DNA of 64,000 nt from Leifsonia psychrotolerans (lineage in GTDB: Bacteria > Actinomycetota > Actinomycetes > Actinomycetales > Microbacteriaceae), in NCBI RefSeq assembly GCF_013410665.1, contig NZ_JACCFM010000001.1:1922001-1986000 (forward strand), given 5' to 3'. Of the stretch, positions 1 through 9,284 are shown one piece after another. Position 1 is the stretch's first letter, and each line of letters starts with the position of its first letter. A program made the position numbers and the translations under genes. Under the pieces are notes generated by a model. The model was not told the origin of the DNA, ran no database searches, and was given only the letters and a program-made list of their open reading frames with translations.

Positions 1-1619
1 TCTGCTGCGACAACGAGAATCGCGATGTCGGTCACCTGGGCACCACGTGCACGCATGGCGGTGAACGCCTCGTGGCCCGGGGTGTCAATGAAGGTGATCG
101 GGCGTTCGATGCCCTCGTGCTCGGCAACAACCTGGTACGCACCGATGTGCTGCGTGATACCACCGGCTTCGCCTTCGACAACCTTCGAGTTGCGGATGGC
201 GTCCAGCAGTCGAGTCTTACCGTGGTCGACGTGACCCATGACGGTGACGACCGGCGGACGCGCCTTCAGCTCGTCATCAGTCTCTTCGGCGAGTTCCTCG
301 TCGATGTCGATACCGAAGCCGAGCAGCAGCTCGCGGTCCTCGTCCTCGGGCGAAACCATTTGGATCTTGTAGCCCAGTTCTTCACCCAAAATGTCGAATG
401 TCGCCTCATCGAGGGACTCGGTCGCCGTGGCCATCTCACCGAGGTGGAACAGCACGGTGACGAGGTTTCCGGGGCTCGCGTCAATCTTGTCGGCAAAGTC
501 AGTGATCGATGCGCCGCGGCGCAGACGAACAACGGTTCCACCATCGCCACGGGGGACGCTGACGCCACCCAGCGACGGAGCTTCGCGCAGTTCGAATTCT
601 GCTCTCTTCGTACGCTTCGACTTCCGTGCCTTGCTCTTGCCGCCACCGCGACCGAATGCACCAGCGGTTCCACCGCCGGGACCGCGGCCACGACCGCCAC
701 CGCCGCCACCGGCCGGACGCGGAGCGCCGAAGCCGGGGGTTGCGCCGGGTGCGCCACCGGGACGAGCGAAGCCGGGACGAGCGCCACCGGCGCCGCCGGG
801 GGCACCACCGGGACGCTGGAAGCCGCCGGGACGCTGACCGAAACCGGTCGGACGCTGACCCTGGCCGGGTCCGCCCGGGCGGGGTGCGCCGGGGCGCGGA
901 GCCGCCGGACGCGGAATGTTACTGGGGGTGGGCACCGGCGATGTCGGGCGTTGGCCCATGCCCTGTGCGCTGGCGAACGGGTTGTTGCCCGGACGCGGAG
1001 CAGCCGGACGCTGGCCCATGCCCTGGTTGCTTGCGAACGGGTTGTTGCCCGGACGCGCGGCGGGCGGCTTCGGAATGCTTCCACCGGGCTTGGCAGCCGG
1101 TGTTGGGGTTCCGGTGGACGGCGTTGCCGGAGCATCGCCGGCCGGGGCCTCAGCGGCAGCCGCGGCAGCGGCCTTCTCTGCTGCAGCAGCCTTTTCGGCG
1201 GCGGCAGCCTTCTCGGCAGCCTGAGCCTGGCGCTCGGCGACAGTCAGTGGAGCAGCCGGGACCGGAGCGGCGTCTGCGGCCGGAGCCTCGACAACTGCTT
1301 CGACGGGAGCTTCGGGGGCGACAGGAGCAGAGGGACGACCGGGGGTCGGGCGTGCTGCACCGGGCTTCGCCGCGGGGGTGGGACGTGCGGGGGTTGCGGC
1401 AGCGGACGGCGCCGCGGCGGGCGTTGCCGCCGGGGCTGTCGCGCCTCCGACAAGTCCGTCGGCCTCGAGCGCTGCGCGCAGACGACGGGCGACGGGGGGT
1501 TCAACGCTACTGGACGGTCCCTTGACGAACTCGCCCATTTCTTTCAGTTTTGCAAGGGCAATCTTGCTGTCGACACCGAGCTCGCTTGCGATCTCGTGTA
1601 CGCGTGGTTTTGCAGCCAC
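1..1619 (-). CDS. infB: Translation initiation factor IF-2, 3' part beyond the window edge
   Basis: IF-2 is the GTPase that delivers initiator fMet-tRNA to the 30S subunit and promotes 50S joining. The visible 539 codons start at GTG (1617-1619) with an AGGAG four bases upstream. An IF2_N helix domain comes first (residues about 1-55, [15 protein letters not shown]). A long Ala/Pro/Gly/Arg-rich linker of about 300 residues follows, with [10 protein letters not shown] runs and two copies of a [16 protein letters not shown] unit. The G domain then shows G1 GHVDHGKT near residue 460 and G3 DTPGH near 510. The remaining G-domain and C-terminal domains lie outside the window. The gene follows ylxR and nusA on the same strand, the usual operon order. 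Confidence 0.97.
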   Translation of the reverse strand, partial: MAAKPRVHEIASELGVDSKIALAKLKEMGEFVKGPSSSVEPPVARRLRAALEADGLVGGATAPAATPAAAPSAAATPARPTPAAKPGAARPTPGRPSAPVAPEAPVEAVVEAPAADAAPVPAAPLTVAERQAQAAEKAAAAEKAAAAEKAAAAAAAEAPAGDAPATPSTGTPTPAAKPGGSIPKPPAARPGNNPFASNQGMGQRPAAPRPGNNPFASAQGMGQRPTSPVPTPSNIPRPAAPRPGAPRPGGPGQGQRPTGFGQRPGGFQRPGGAPGGAGGARPGFARPGGAPGATPGFGAPRPAGGGGGGRGRGPGGGTAGAFGRGGGKSKARKSKRTKRAEFELREAPSLGGVSVPRGDGGTVVRLRRGASITDFADKIDASPGNLVTVLFHLGEMATATESLDEATFDILGEELGYKIQMVSPEDEDRELLLGFGIDIDEELAEETDDELKARPPVVTVMGHVDHGKTRLLDAIRNSKVVEGEAGGITQHIGAYQVVAEHEGIERPITFIDTPGHEAFTAMRARGAQVTDIAILVVAA

Positions 1620-1695
1620 AATTCTCCTGTTCCGGGCCTGCACCCGGAATGGGGCAGGCCGTTAGTAACGGACGGGTCTCATTTCGAGCCGCTCA

Positions 1696-1953
1696 TTAGT
1701 TATCCATAAGCCAATTCAGCCTGTTCTCTAGTTGTGTCGCGTCCAATGGACGCGATACGCGAAGCGCACGCCCGAAAGCATGACGCTTGACCGCTGCGTG
1801 AAAGCATGTGATCGACGGATGCAGCCACGAACCTCTCCCGGGGAGTGTGGCAGTTTCATCTGCCACAAGTTCTGATTCCCGGGCCACAACCCTCAGAAGT
1901 GAAGACCGCGGGGCCCGTGAACGGCATCCAATGCACGTTCTAACGGCTTCCAT
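1696..1953 (-). CDS. ylxR: YlxR/RnpM-family RNA-binding protein
   Basis: This 85-residue protein belongs to the YlxR (DUF448) family, whose Bacillus member binds and modulates RNase P. The N-terminal RTCIGCRSRAPRSSLLRVV stretch is the family signature, and the GRGSWLHPSITCF segment is also typical. A good AAAGGGGG ribosome site precedes the ATG at 1951-1953. It sits between nusA and infB, exactly where the family is normally encoded, and is probably co-transcribed with both. The RNase P role is family knowledge and is not shown by the sequence. Confidence 0.9.
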   Translation of the reverse strand: MEAVRTCIGCRSRAPRSSLLRVVARESELVADETATLPGRGSWLHPSITCFHAAVKRHAFGRALRVSRPLDATQLENRLNWLMDN

Positions 1954-2026
1954 CGTACCCCCTTTCGGTGCTCATGCCGATTCGGCGTCGGTGGCACTGC
2001 GCCAGAAGCGCAGCGCCACCTGTTCC

Positions 2027-3037
2027 CTACTCGGAGTCTTCGAGGATGCTGTCGGGCTGAATATCGATCTTTGCGCCGGTCAGCTTCGCCGCCAGACGGG
2101 CATTCTGGCCTTCCTTACCGATAGCGAGCGACAGCTGGTAGTCCGGCACGAGTGCGCGAACGGCCTTCGTCGCCTCATCGATGATGTAGGAACTGGTGAC
2201 CTTGGCCGGCGATAGCGCGCTGGCCACGAAGGTGGCGAGGTCGCTCGAGAAGTCGACGATGTCGATCTTCTCGTTGTTCAGCTCAGCGGTCACAGCGCGC
2301 ACGCGCTGACCCAGCTCGCCGATGCAGGCACCCTTGGCGTTGACGCCGGGCTCTGTGGCACGCACGGCGATCTTGGTGCGGTGGCCAGCTTCGCGGGCCA
2401 ACGACACGATCTCGACGACGCCGCTGGCGATCTCAGGGACCTCGAGAGCGAACAGCTTGCGCACGAGCGACGGGTGGGTGCGCGAGACGGTGATCTGCGG
2501 CCCCTTCATTCCCCTGGCGACGCTCGTCACAAAGACACGGATCCGCTGCCCATGCTCGTAGCTCTCGCCCGGCACCTGCTCCTCGGGCGGCAGGATCGCC
2601 TCAATTGTGCCGAGGTCCACGTGGATCATGCGCGGGTTCGGACCCTGCTGGATGATTCCAGCAATGATGTCGCCCTCGCGGCCCTTGAATTCGCCGAGGA
2701 CCGCATCGTCTGCGATGTCGCGCAGACGCTGATTGATGACCTGCTTGGCCGCAAAAGCTGCGATCCGTCCAAAGTCATCCGGGTTGTCGATGGCCTCGCC
2801 GACGACGTTGCCTTCTTCGTCGTGCTCGGGCACGAAAATGTTCACATGCCCGCTCTTGCGGTCGAGTTCGACTCGCGCTCCGAGCTCTTCTTCTGCAGCC
2901 TGCTTCGTGTGCTCACCCGGGTGGGTGTGCTTCAAGTAGGCGGTCAGAATCGCTTGCTCAATGATGTGCACGAGTTCCTCAAAGGGAATCTCTTTTTCGC
3001 GTTCCATCTGACGCAGCACAGTGAGGTCGATGTCCAT
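2027..3037 (-). CDS. nusA: Transcription termination/antitermination factor NusA
   Basis: NusA binds RNA polymerase and nascent RNA and modulates pausing, termination and antitermination. The 336 residues show the N-terminal polymerase-binding domain (1 to about 125), an S1 domain (about 130-200, with a GQRIRVFVTSV strand), and KH1 and KH2 domains with GxxG loops (IGELGQ, IGKEGQ). The length is normal for actinobacterial NusA, which lacks the C-terminal acidic repeats of E. coli. The ATG has a GAGGAGG ribosome site. rimP, which often precedes nusA, is absent: the next gene upstream is a divergent symporter. Confidence 0.96.
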   Translation of the reverse strand: MDIDLTVLRQMEREKEIPFEELVHIIEQAILTAYLKHTHPGEHTKQAAEEELGARVELDRKSGHVNIFVPEHDEEGNVVGEAIDNPDDFGRIAAFAAKQVINQRLRDIADDAVLGEFKGREGDIIAGIIQQGPNPRMIHVDLGTIEAILPPEEQVPGESYEHGQRIRVFVTSVARGMKGPQITVSRTHPSLVRKLFALEVPEIASGVVEIVSLAREAGHRTKIAVRATEPGVNAKGACIGELGQRVRAVTAELNNEKIDIVDFSSDLATFVASALSPAKVTSSYIIDEATKAVRALVPDYQLSLAIGKEGQNARLAAKLTGAKIDIQPDSILEDSE

Positions 3038-3063
3038 GGCCGGCCTCCTCTATTCAAATTGTG

Positions 3064-3085
3064 CCGCCGCGAAACTGCGCGGCGG
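3064..3085 (-). promoter_or_regulatory. GC-rich hairpin in the probable nusA leader
   Basis: CCGCCGCG (3064-3071) pairs with CGCGGCGG (3078-3085) around a six-base loop AAACTG. It lies 27 bases upstream of the nusA start codon, so it would fold in the leader RNA. No T-run follows on the minus strand, so it is not a clear terminator. A regulatory role is only inferred from its position. Confidence 0.35.
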
Positions 3086-3199
3086 GCTTCTCTCTACGAT
3101 ACCGGAGAGTCGTCACCCTGCCACACAGAGGGGACGCCGGGACGGCCCAAAACCATCCCCGATGCACGCCGCACCCCCCAGTCGGGGGATAATTGGCCA

Positions 3200-4705
3200 A
3201 TGGATGCCCTCAACGACTTCATCGCCTCCGCTGGCGACAGCCTCTGGACTTTCGTGGTCCTCCCCGTACTTGTCGTTCTGGGCCTCTACTTCACGGCGCG
3301 CTCCGGCATCGTGCAGTTTCGACTCATTCCGGAGATGTTTCGGACCCTGACTGACAAAACGCCGACAGATGAAAATGGCAAGCCGCAGTCGGTGTCGGCG
3401 TTCCAAGCGTTCACCATTTCGGCGGCATCTCGCGTGGGCGTCGGCAACATCGCCGGGGTTGGCACTGCGATCGCCATCGGTGGCCCGGGCGCCATTTTCT
3501 GGATGTGGGCGATGGCCTTCCTGGGCGGCGCGGCGTCCTTCGTTGAGTCGACCCTCGGCCAGCTGTACAAGGTGAAAGACACCGACGGCTTCCGCGGTGG
3601 TCCGGCCTATTACATGCAGCACGGCCTGAAGGCCCGGTGGATGGGCATTGTCTTCGCCGTCATCCTGATTCTCTGCTTTCCGCTCGCCTTCAGCTCCCTG
3701 CAGGCCAACACGATCACCGCAACCGTCTCGGCCACGATTGGCACGGATGCCGCAGCCTGGGTGCCCTGGTTGGTGGGCGGCGTGCTCGCCGTCCTGACCG
3801 CGCTCGTGGTCTTCGGTGGCGTGCGACGCATCGCATCCGTCACCCAAGCCGTGGTGCCCGCGATGGCGTTGCTCTATCTGCTGCTCGGTCTCGTGATCGT
3901 CGCCATGAACATTGACCAGCTGCCCGGGGTGTTCGCGTCGATCTTCACGCAGGCCTTCGGCTACAACGAGGTCATCGGCGCGACGCTCGGCACCATCATC
4001 ATGACCGGCGTGAAGCGGGGAATGTTCTCGAACGAAGCCGGTCTCGGCTCCGCTCCGAATGCCGGTGCGAGTGCAGCGGTCACACACCCGGTCAAGCAAG
4101 GCCTTGTGCAGACACTCGGTGTCTACTTCGATACGTTCCTGATCTGCACCATCACAGCCTTCATCATCCTGGTGGGGACACCCGACCTGGTCGGCGCGAC
4201 GCGAGGCATCGGGCTCACCCAGAACGCCGTCGTCGGCGCCCTCGGAAGCTGGTCAAGCGTGCTGCTGAGCGTGATCATCTTCTTGCTCGCGTTCAGTTCG
4301 ATTCTCGGCAACTACTACTACGGCGAGTCGAACATCGAGTTCATCACGCGCAGTAAAAAGGCGCTCACCTCGTACCGCGTCCTCGCTGTGGTCGTGATCT
4401 TCCTCGGCTCAATCGCCGGCGCCGACCTCATCTGGAACACCGCCGACGGAATCATGGGGTTGATGGCACTGGTGAACCTCACGGCGATCGCGCTGCTCTC
4501 CGGCATTGCGTTCAAGCTCCTCAAGGACTACACCCAGCAGCGTCGGGCGGGTAAAAACCCTGTCTTCACGCGTGATCTGCTGCCCGGTGTGACGGGCATC
4601 GAGTGCTGGGCGGATGAGGCCTCGGTCACCGGTCCGATCGATATCGGCACGCGCCTTCGCGAGAACGAGAAGCACCAGGACCACCTGCACTCCCCGGCGA
4701 ACTAA
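3200..4705 (+). CDS. AGCS-family alanine/glycine:cation symporter
   Basis: This 501-residue integral membrane protein belongs to the alanine or glycine:cation symporter family (AgcS/DagA/AlsT), which imports small neutral amino acids with Na+ or H+. About ten hydrophobic helices are visible. The family motifs GVGNIAGVGTAIAIGGPGA (near 80-98) and MFSNEAGLGSAPNA (near 275) are present, as is the GGPAYYM segment. The ATG at 3200 is chosen because homology begins at MDALNDF; the open frame further upstream overlaps nusA antisense. It is divergent from nusA. The exact substrate cannot be read from sequence. Confidence 0.92.
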   Translation: MDALNDFIASAGDSLWTFVVLPVLVVLGLYFTARSGIVQFRLIPEMFRTLTDKTPTDENGKPQSVSAFQAFTISAASRVGVGNIAGVGTAIAIGGPGAIFWMWAMAFLGGAASFVESTLGQLYKVKDTDGFRGGPAYYMQHGLKARWMGIVFAVILILCFPLAFSSLQANTITATVSATIGTDAAAWVPWLVGGVLAVLTALVVFGGVRRIASVTQAVVPAMALLYLLLGLVIVAMNIDQLPGVFASIFTQAFGYNEVIGATLGTIIMTGVKRGMFSNEAGLGSAPNAGASAAVTHPVKQGLVQTLGVYFDTFLICTITAFIILVGTPDLVGATRGIGLTQNAVVGALGSWSSVLLSVIIFLLAFSSILGNYYYGESNIEFITRSKKALTSYRVLAVVVIFLGSIAGADLIWNTADGIMGLMALVNLTAIALLSGIAFKLLKDYTQQRRAGKNPVFTRDLLPGVTGIECWADEASVTGPIDIGTRLRENEKHQDHLHSPAN

Positions 4706-4761
4706 CCTCCCACGTCGCATCCCTCGTCCCACCCTCGTCCCCCAAACCCCCTCAAAACGCC

Positions 4762-4822
4762 CGCGAGAGTGCAGTTGTTGTTGTTATGGACGCGCCATAA
4801 CAACAACAACTGCACTCTCGCG
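4762..4822. repeat. Perfect 28-bp inverted repeat with a 5-base loop
   Basis: The left arm (4762-4789) begins CGCGAGAGTGCAGTTG and continues with a (GTT)n run to TATGG. The right arm (4795-4822) is its exact reverse complement, around loop ACGCG. It lies 56 bases after the symporter stop codon. A perfect 28-bp stem is far longer than an ordinary terminator, and there is no strong T-run on the plus strand. It could be a bidirectional terminator, a REP-like repeat or a small mobile remnant. Confidence 0.9.
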
Positions 4823-4976
4823 GTTTGTGGGATGAGTGCGGAACCCGTTATTTGATGGTGCCGGGTCCGCTCGCCTCGACGCGTGAGTCGTGGATCAATT
4901 TGCCGGCAGCATCAACCGGGGTCATCGAGGTCTTGAACGGCTTGGCTTCTCGGCTTGGCTCTGCGACTTCGCGGGC

Positions 4977-5016
4977 GCCTCGGCCTCAGCTGTACTGGAA
5001 CAGTCGAGGCCGAGGC
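4977..5016. repeat. 11-bp inverted repeat between convergent genes
   Basis: GCCTCGGCCTC (4977-4987) pairs with GAGGCCGAGGC (5006-5016). Inside the 18-base loop, CTGT and ACAG can pair as well. No U-tract follows on either strand. It may still stop or stabilise transcripts arriving from the symporter gene or from proS. Confidence 0.6.
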
Positions 5017-5167
5017 CCAGTAACCCGACGGCCCTAATCGCGACTGCCGCGAGCGTGTGATCGAACTAACTGCATGTTTCTCCCCAATCAAATAGAACGG
5101 TCTGATCAAGCCGAGGCAGCTGTCACGACCGATATTCACCAGTTCTGAGGGGCATTTTTAACGCAGA

Positions 5168-5215
5168 ACCGCAGTTGTCGTCACCCTCCCTCTCGGAAGC
5201 GACCACAACTGCGGT
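5168..5215. repeat. Hairpin just downstream of proS, related to the 4762 repeat
   Basis: ACCGCAGTTGT (5168-5178) pairs with ACAACTGCGGT (5205-5215); after one mismatch, GTC and GAC extend the stem. It lies 25 bases beyond the proS stop codon, so it is a candidate proS terminator without a T-run. Its core GCAGTTGT is shared with the perfect 28-bp repeat at 4762-4822, which suggests one repeat family. Confidence 0.6.
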
Positions 5216-5239
5216 GTGTAGTGCGGAGTACGGGGTCAG

Positions 5240-7021
5240 CTAACCGAGGCGCGCCGCGACATCGGCGACGGCGACCTGCTCGCGCTCACCCGTCTTGCGG
5301 TCCCAGAACTCGACGATGCCGTCGGCCGCACCGCGGCCCACGATCACGAGGTTCGGGATGCCGATCAGTTCGGCGTCGCCGAACTTCACGCCGGGCGACA
5401 CCTTGCGGCGGTCGTCGTAGAGCACCTCACGGCCGGTGGCCTCGATCGCGGCGACGACGATCTCTGACACGTCAAAGACAACCTCGTCGCGGCCGGTCGC
5501 GATCACCTGCACGTCGAACGGCGAGACGGCCTCGGGCCAGATCAGGCCCTTAGCGTCGTTGTTGAGCTCAGCAATCACGGCCAGAGCGCGGGTCACGCCG
5601 ATGCCGTAGGAACCCATCGTGACGGTCACAAGCTTGCCGTTCTCATCGAGCACCTTGAGGCCCAGAGCCTCGGCATACTTGCGGCCGAGCTGGAAAACGT
5701 GGCCAATCTCCATGCCCCGAGCGAGCTCGACCGGACCGGAGCCGTCGGGGGCAGGGTCGCCGGCACGAACCTCGGCGGCTTCGACAGTGCCATCCGGCTG
5801 GAAGTCACGACCGGCGACGAGGCCGAAGACGTGCTTTCCGTGCACATTGGCACCGGTGATCCAGCCGGTACCGTCGACGACCCGCGGGTCGACGAGAAAA
5901 CGGATACCGGTGGTGGATTCTTCCCCGAGCACGGCGCCGTCTGCAGACCACGGGCCGATGTAGCCCTTGACCAGGCCGGGGTGGCCGTCGAGCTTGTCGA
6001 GACGCGCGAAGTCGGCTTCGTTCGCCGGTTCGACCTCGGCCGGCCCGAAGGCAACCTCGACGCGCTTCATGTCGACCTCACGGTCACCGGGCAGACCCAC
6101 GACAACCAGCTCGCGGCTGCCATCGGGGTGCGTCAGCGCGAGTACGACGTTCTTGAGCGTGTCCGCAGCGGTCCAGGAGCGTCCGTCCGGGCGCGGATGA
6201 GCGCTGTTGGCCCGCTCCACGAGCGCCTCAATGGTCGCGGAATCCGGAGTGTCAAGCACCTCGGCCGGGGTCAGCTTCTCGGAGCTGCGCGTCGGCGGGG
6301 CGACCGTCGTGAACGCTTCGACGTTGGCGGCGTAACCGCCAGCCGAGCGCACGAAGGTGTCTTCGCCGACGGGCGTGGGGTGCAGGAACTCTTCGCTCTT
6401 CGAGCCGCCCATGGCGCCGGCATCCGCCTTGACGATTACGTATTCGAGGCCGAGACGCGTGAAGATGCGCTCGTAGGCGTCGCGCTGCGCCTGGTAGCTG
6501 GCGTCGAGACCCGCGTCGGTGTGGTCGAAGGAGTAGGCATCCTTCATGGTGAACTCGCGGCCGCGCAGCAGGCCCCCGCGTGAGCGGGCCTCGTCGCGGT
6601 ACTTGTCCTGGATCTGGTAGATCGACAGGGGAAGATCTTTGTAGCTGTTGTAGAGGTCTTTCACCAGCAGGGTGAAAGCCTCCTCATGGGTGGGCGCCAG
6701 CAGCATGTCACTGCCCTTACGGTCCTTGACCCGAAACAGGGCGTCGCCGTATTCTTCCCAGCGTCCGGTGACCTCATAGGGTTCGCGCGGCAGCAGCGCC
6801 GGGAAGTGCACTTCGTGGGCGCCGGCAGCGGCCATCTCTTCACGGATGATCGCCTCGATCTTGCCCTTGACCCTCAGGCCAAGCGGCAGCCACGCGAAAA
6901 TGCCCGGGGCCTGGCGACGGATGTAACCGGCCCGCACGAGCAGGCGGTGGCTGGTCACCTCGGCGTCGGAGGGGTCTTCGCGAAGGGTACGGAGGAAGTA
7001 GTTAGAGAGGCGTGTAGGCAC
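5240..7021 (-). CDS. proS: Prolyl-tRNA synthetase
   Basis: ProRS charges tRNA-Pro with proline in the cytosol. The 593-residue protein is the long bacterial type. The class II core shows motif 2 around [20 protein letters not shown] (about 145-165) and motif 3 [13 protein letters not shown] (about 470). Between them lies the editing INS domain (about 225-385), and an anticodon-binding domain ends the protein ([20 protein letters not shown]). The start is GTG at 7019-7021, followed by [14 protein letters not shown], the normal N-terminus. It lies downstream of ispG on the same strand, and two TCGA-rich repeats separate the genes. Confidence 0.97.
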   Translation of the reverse strand: MPTRLSNYFLRTLREDPSDAEVTSHRLLVRAGYIRRQAPGIFAWLPLGLRVKGKIEAIIREEMAAAGAHEVHFPALLPREPYEVTGRWEEYGDALFRVKDRKGSDMLLAPTHEEAFTLLVKDLYNSYKDLPLSIYQIQDKYRDEARSRGGLLRGREFTMKDAYSFDHTDAGLDASYQAQRDAYERIFTRLGLEYVIVKADAGAMGGSKSEEFLHPTPVGEDTFVRSAGGYAANVEAFTTVAPPTRSSEKLTPAEVLDTPDSATIEALVERANSAHPRPDGRSWTAADTLKNVVLALTHPDGSRELVVVGLPGDREVDMKRVEVAFGPAEVEPANEADFARLDKLDGHPGLVKGYIGPWSADGAVLGEESTTGIRFLVDPRVVDGTGWITGANVHGKHVFGLVAGRDFQPDGTVEAAEVRAGDPAPDGSGPVELARGMEIGHVFQLGRKYAEALGLKVLDENGKLVTVTMGSYGIGVTRALAVIAELNNDAKGLIWPEAVSPFDVQVIATGRDEVVFDVSEIVVAAIEATGREVLYDDRRKVSPGVKFGDAELIGIPNLVIVGRGAADGIVEFWDRKTGEREQVAVADVAARLG

Positions 7022-7065
7022 GGGATCTACTTTAGACCCGGGTCATGAACGTGTCGGCCGGCCAC

Positions 7066-7119
7066 GGTCTCGACACGCTCGACCAACGGGGTCGGGTCTC
7101 GACACGCTCGACCAACGGG
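7066..7119. repeat. Two copies of the TCTCGACACGCTCGACCAAC repeat
   Basis: Two 25-base copies (7066-7090 and 7095-7119) of GGTCTCGACACGCTCGACCA followed by ACGGG lie in the spacer between ispG and proS. The same word occurs at 25942-26050, and close variants at 57106-57189 and 22373-22905. This is a dispersed intergenic repeat family. Confidence 0.85.
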
Positions 7120-7131
7120 ACGTTGTTCGAA

Positions 7132-8292
7132 CTACTTCGCGCCCACCGTCACCATCGGCGAGCCCGTCGACGTCTCGCTGGCCGGCATCTCCGCGGCGAG
7201 CCGATTGGCTTCTTCGATCAGCGTCGCCACGATCTCAGACTCCGGAACGGTCTTGATAACCTGCCCCTTCACGAAAATCTGTCCCTTTCCGTTTCCGGAT
7301 GCCACGCCGAGGTCAGCTTCGCGCGCCTCGCCGGGCCCGTTCACGACGCAACCCATCACAGCGACGCGCAGCGGAACCGTCATGCCCTCGAGGCCGTCGG
7401 TCACGTCATTGGCGAGCTTGTAGACATCGACTTGGGCGCGCCCGCAGCTCGGGCACGAGACGATTTCGAGCTTGCGCTCACGCAGGTTGAGCGACTGCAG
7501 AATCTGCAGGCCCACCTTGATCTCTTCGACCGGCGGAGCCGACAGCGAGACGCGAATGGTGTCGCCGATGCCCTCGGAGAGCAGGATGCCAAAGGCCGTC
7601 GCGCTCTTAATCGTGCCCTGGAACGACGGGCCGGCCTCGGTCACACCGAGGTGCAACGGCCAGTCGCCGCGCTCGGCGAGCAGACGATAGGCCTTGACCA
7701 TGACGATCGGGTCGTTGTGCTTGACCGAGATCTTGAAGTCGTGGAAGTCGTGTTCTTCGAACAGGCTCGCCTCCCAGACCGCACTCTCGACGAGAGCCTC
7801 CGCAGTGGCCTTGCCGTACTTCTGCAGGAGGGTCGGCTCGAGAGATCCAGCGTTCACGCCGATGCGGAGCGACACGTTCGCGGCCTTCGCGGCCGCGGCG
7901 ATCTTTCCGACCTGATCGTCGAACTTACGAATGTTGCCCGGGTTCACACGCACGGCGGCACAGCCGGCGTCGATGGCCGCGAAGACATAGTTCGGCTGAA
8001 AGTGGATGTCGGCGATGACCGGGATCTGGCTCTTCTTGGCGATGATCGGCAGGGCCTCGGCATCGTCCCGGCTGGGCACGGCAACGCGCACGATATCGCA
8101 GCCGGATGCCGTCAGCTCGGCAATCTGCTGCAGTGTCGCGTTAATGTTCGTCGTCGGAGTCGTCGTCATCGATTGAACGCTGATCTGCGCGTTTCCACCG
8201 ACCAGCACCTTGCCCACCTTGATCTGGCGCGAGACGCGACGGGGAGCAAGGATCTCGGGGACTTTGGGCATTCCCAAATTGATAGCAGCCAC
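7132..8292 (-). CDS. ispG: 4-hydroxy-3-methylbut-2-enyl diphosphate synthase
   Basis: IspG (GcpE) reductively converts methylerythritol cyclodiphosphate to HMBPP in the non-mevalonate isoprenoid pathway, using a [4Fe-4S] cluster. The 386 residues include the TIM-barrel part ([19 protein letters not shown] near the start) and the C-terminal cluster-binding cysteines in [15 protein letters not shown] and [13 protein letters not shown]. The start is GTG at 8292. dxr, another gene of this pathway, lies 9 kb away on the same strand with rseP between; in related genomes these form a tighter group. Confidence 0.96.
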   Translation of the reverse strand: MAAINLGMPKVPEILAPRRVSRQIKVGKVLVGGNAQISVQSMTTTPTTNINATLQQIAELTASGCDIVRVAVPSRDDAEALPIIAKKSQIPVIADIHFQPNYVFAAIDAGCAAVRVNPGNIRKFDDQVGKIAAAAKAANVSLRIGVNAGSLEPTLLQKYGKATAEALVESAVWEASLFEEHDFHDFKISVKHNDPIVMVKAYRLLAERGDWPLHLGVTEAGPSFQGTIKSATAFGILLSEGIGDTIRVSLSAPPVEEIKVGLQILQSLNLRERKLEIVSCPSCGRAQVDVYKLANDVTDGLEGMTVPLRVAVMGCVVNGPGEAREADLGVASGNGKGQIFVKGQVIKTVPESEIVATLIEEANRLAAEMPASETSTGSPMVTVGAK

Positions 8293-8339
8293 AGAGTCAG
8301 CTTACGCGTCCGTCACCCGGGCAAGCTGAACCTTCGCCG

Positions 8340-9257
8340 TCAGGCGCCGTGCCGCAGCTGTTCGGTGAGAGCCTCGACGAACCGTTCGGGATGCTCCAGA
8401 TGCGGTGAATGCCCGCAGTCGTCGAATACCAGTTCACTGGCCCGCCCGCCAGTGTCTCGAGACGCGTCGAGCACAGCACGAGTCTGCGCGATCATCGGTT
8501 GTGGCGGGGCCACCTCGGCGCCGGGCCAGCCGGGGATCACCCCCAGCTGCCCGAGATAGTTGAGGTCGAAGAACGAGGTGTCAGACACAATCACGTCGTC
8601 GGCACCATGCACCCAGAGGATGGGCGGCTTCTGGGCCAGGTCGACGATGCCACTCACGTTGAAATAGCCGGGCGCCATGGTGTTCAGCACCCCGCTCGTC
8701 CCGGCTGCGAAACCGGGCCAGCTTTCGGACGAAACCGAGGTTCCCGGGTAGTTTCCCTCCCCCGTCTTCGTCGTGAGCATCGAGTGCACCCAGAGATCGT
8801 CACGGTCGGACGCGAACGGCGGCTTGACGTACGCCGTCTGATAGACGGTGCGGGGTGACGTCTGCTCGTCGGCGGTCAGATCGCCGGCGTGCAGCCGCGC
8901 CACGAAGTCGGGGTTCGCCCCGCCTGCGCCCGTGCCGGCGTCGTCGTCGGTGAGCCGACGCCCGTCTGCCCCGACGGTGCCGCCGAAACCGAACGGCGAG
9001 ACGGGGGCGACAAGCGTCGCGCTGGTAACGGCATCCGGGTGATCGAGCAGGTACTGCAGCACGACGCCCGCCCCCATACTCCAGCCCACGATATGCGCCC
9101 GCGACACGCCGAGTGCGTCTAGTGCGTCGAGTACCGCCCTAACGTCGTCGGCATAGTCGCGCAACCCACGCGTCGCATCCACCGGCAGTGTCTCTGAGCT
9201 GCCGAAACCACGCAGGTCGATGGCGAGCGCACTCACCTCCGTGGGCAGAGCGAGCAT
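8340..9257 (-). pseudogene. Alpha/beta hydrolase lacking its N-terminal oxyanion-hole segment
   Basis: The visible 305 residues carry the nucleophile elbow GWSMGAG, the acid loop WVHGADDVIVSD and the catalytic His in FDDCGHSPHLEHPE. The first strands and the HG oxyanion-hole motif that should come about 25 residues before AIDLRGFGSS are missing. The open frame can be read upstream only to HRPWFWQPTM. It then meets the TAA that ends the next hydrolase gene (9285-9287), which lies in the same frame. No ribosome site precedes the ATG at 9257. A deletion that removed the 5' end is the simplest reading; expression as a shortened protein cannot be excluded. Confidence 0.65.
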
Positions 9258-9284
9258 GGTCGGCTGCCAGAACCAGGGGCGGTG

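Larger units (their letters stand above)
4706..5239 (+). other. Gene-free stretch between convergent agcS-type gene and proS
   Basis: No convincing gene lies in these 534 bases. The region holds three separate inverted repeats (listed individually). On the minus strand, a short frame ending at the TAA at 4852-4854 reads MTPVDAAGKLIHDSRVEASG and then PGTIK. It looks protein-like but has no recognisable start or family. It may be the tail of a decayed gene. Confidence 0.5.

Noticed and set aside
72..1709. Long plus-strand open frame of 545 codons opposite infB
   Set aside because: It is a frame shadow of the GC-rich, low-complexity infB linker; its product is Thr/Ala/Gly/Arg-rich and matches no family.
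3113..4099. 328-codon minus-strand frame opposite the symporter gene
   Set aside because: The Arg/Gly/His/Asp-rich product is typical of antisense shadow frames of GC-rich membrane-protein genes.
4825..5037. 70-codon plus-strand frame between the symporter gene and proS
   Set aside because: It overlaps hairpin arms at both ends and has no ribosome site or recognisable product.
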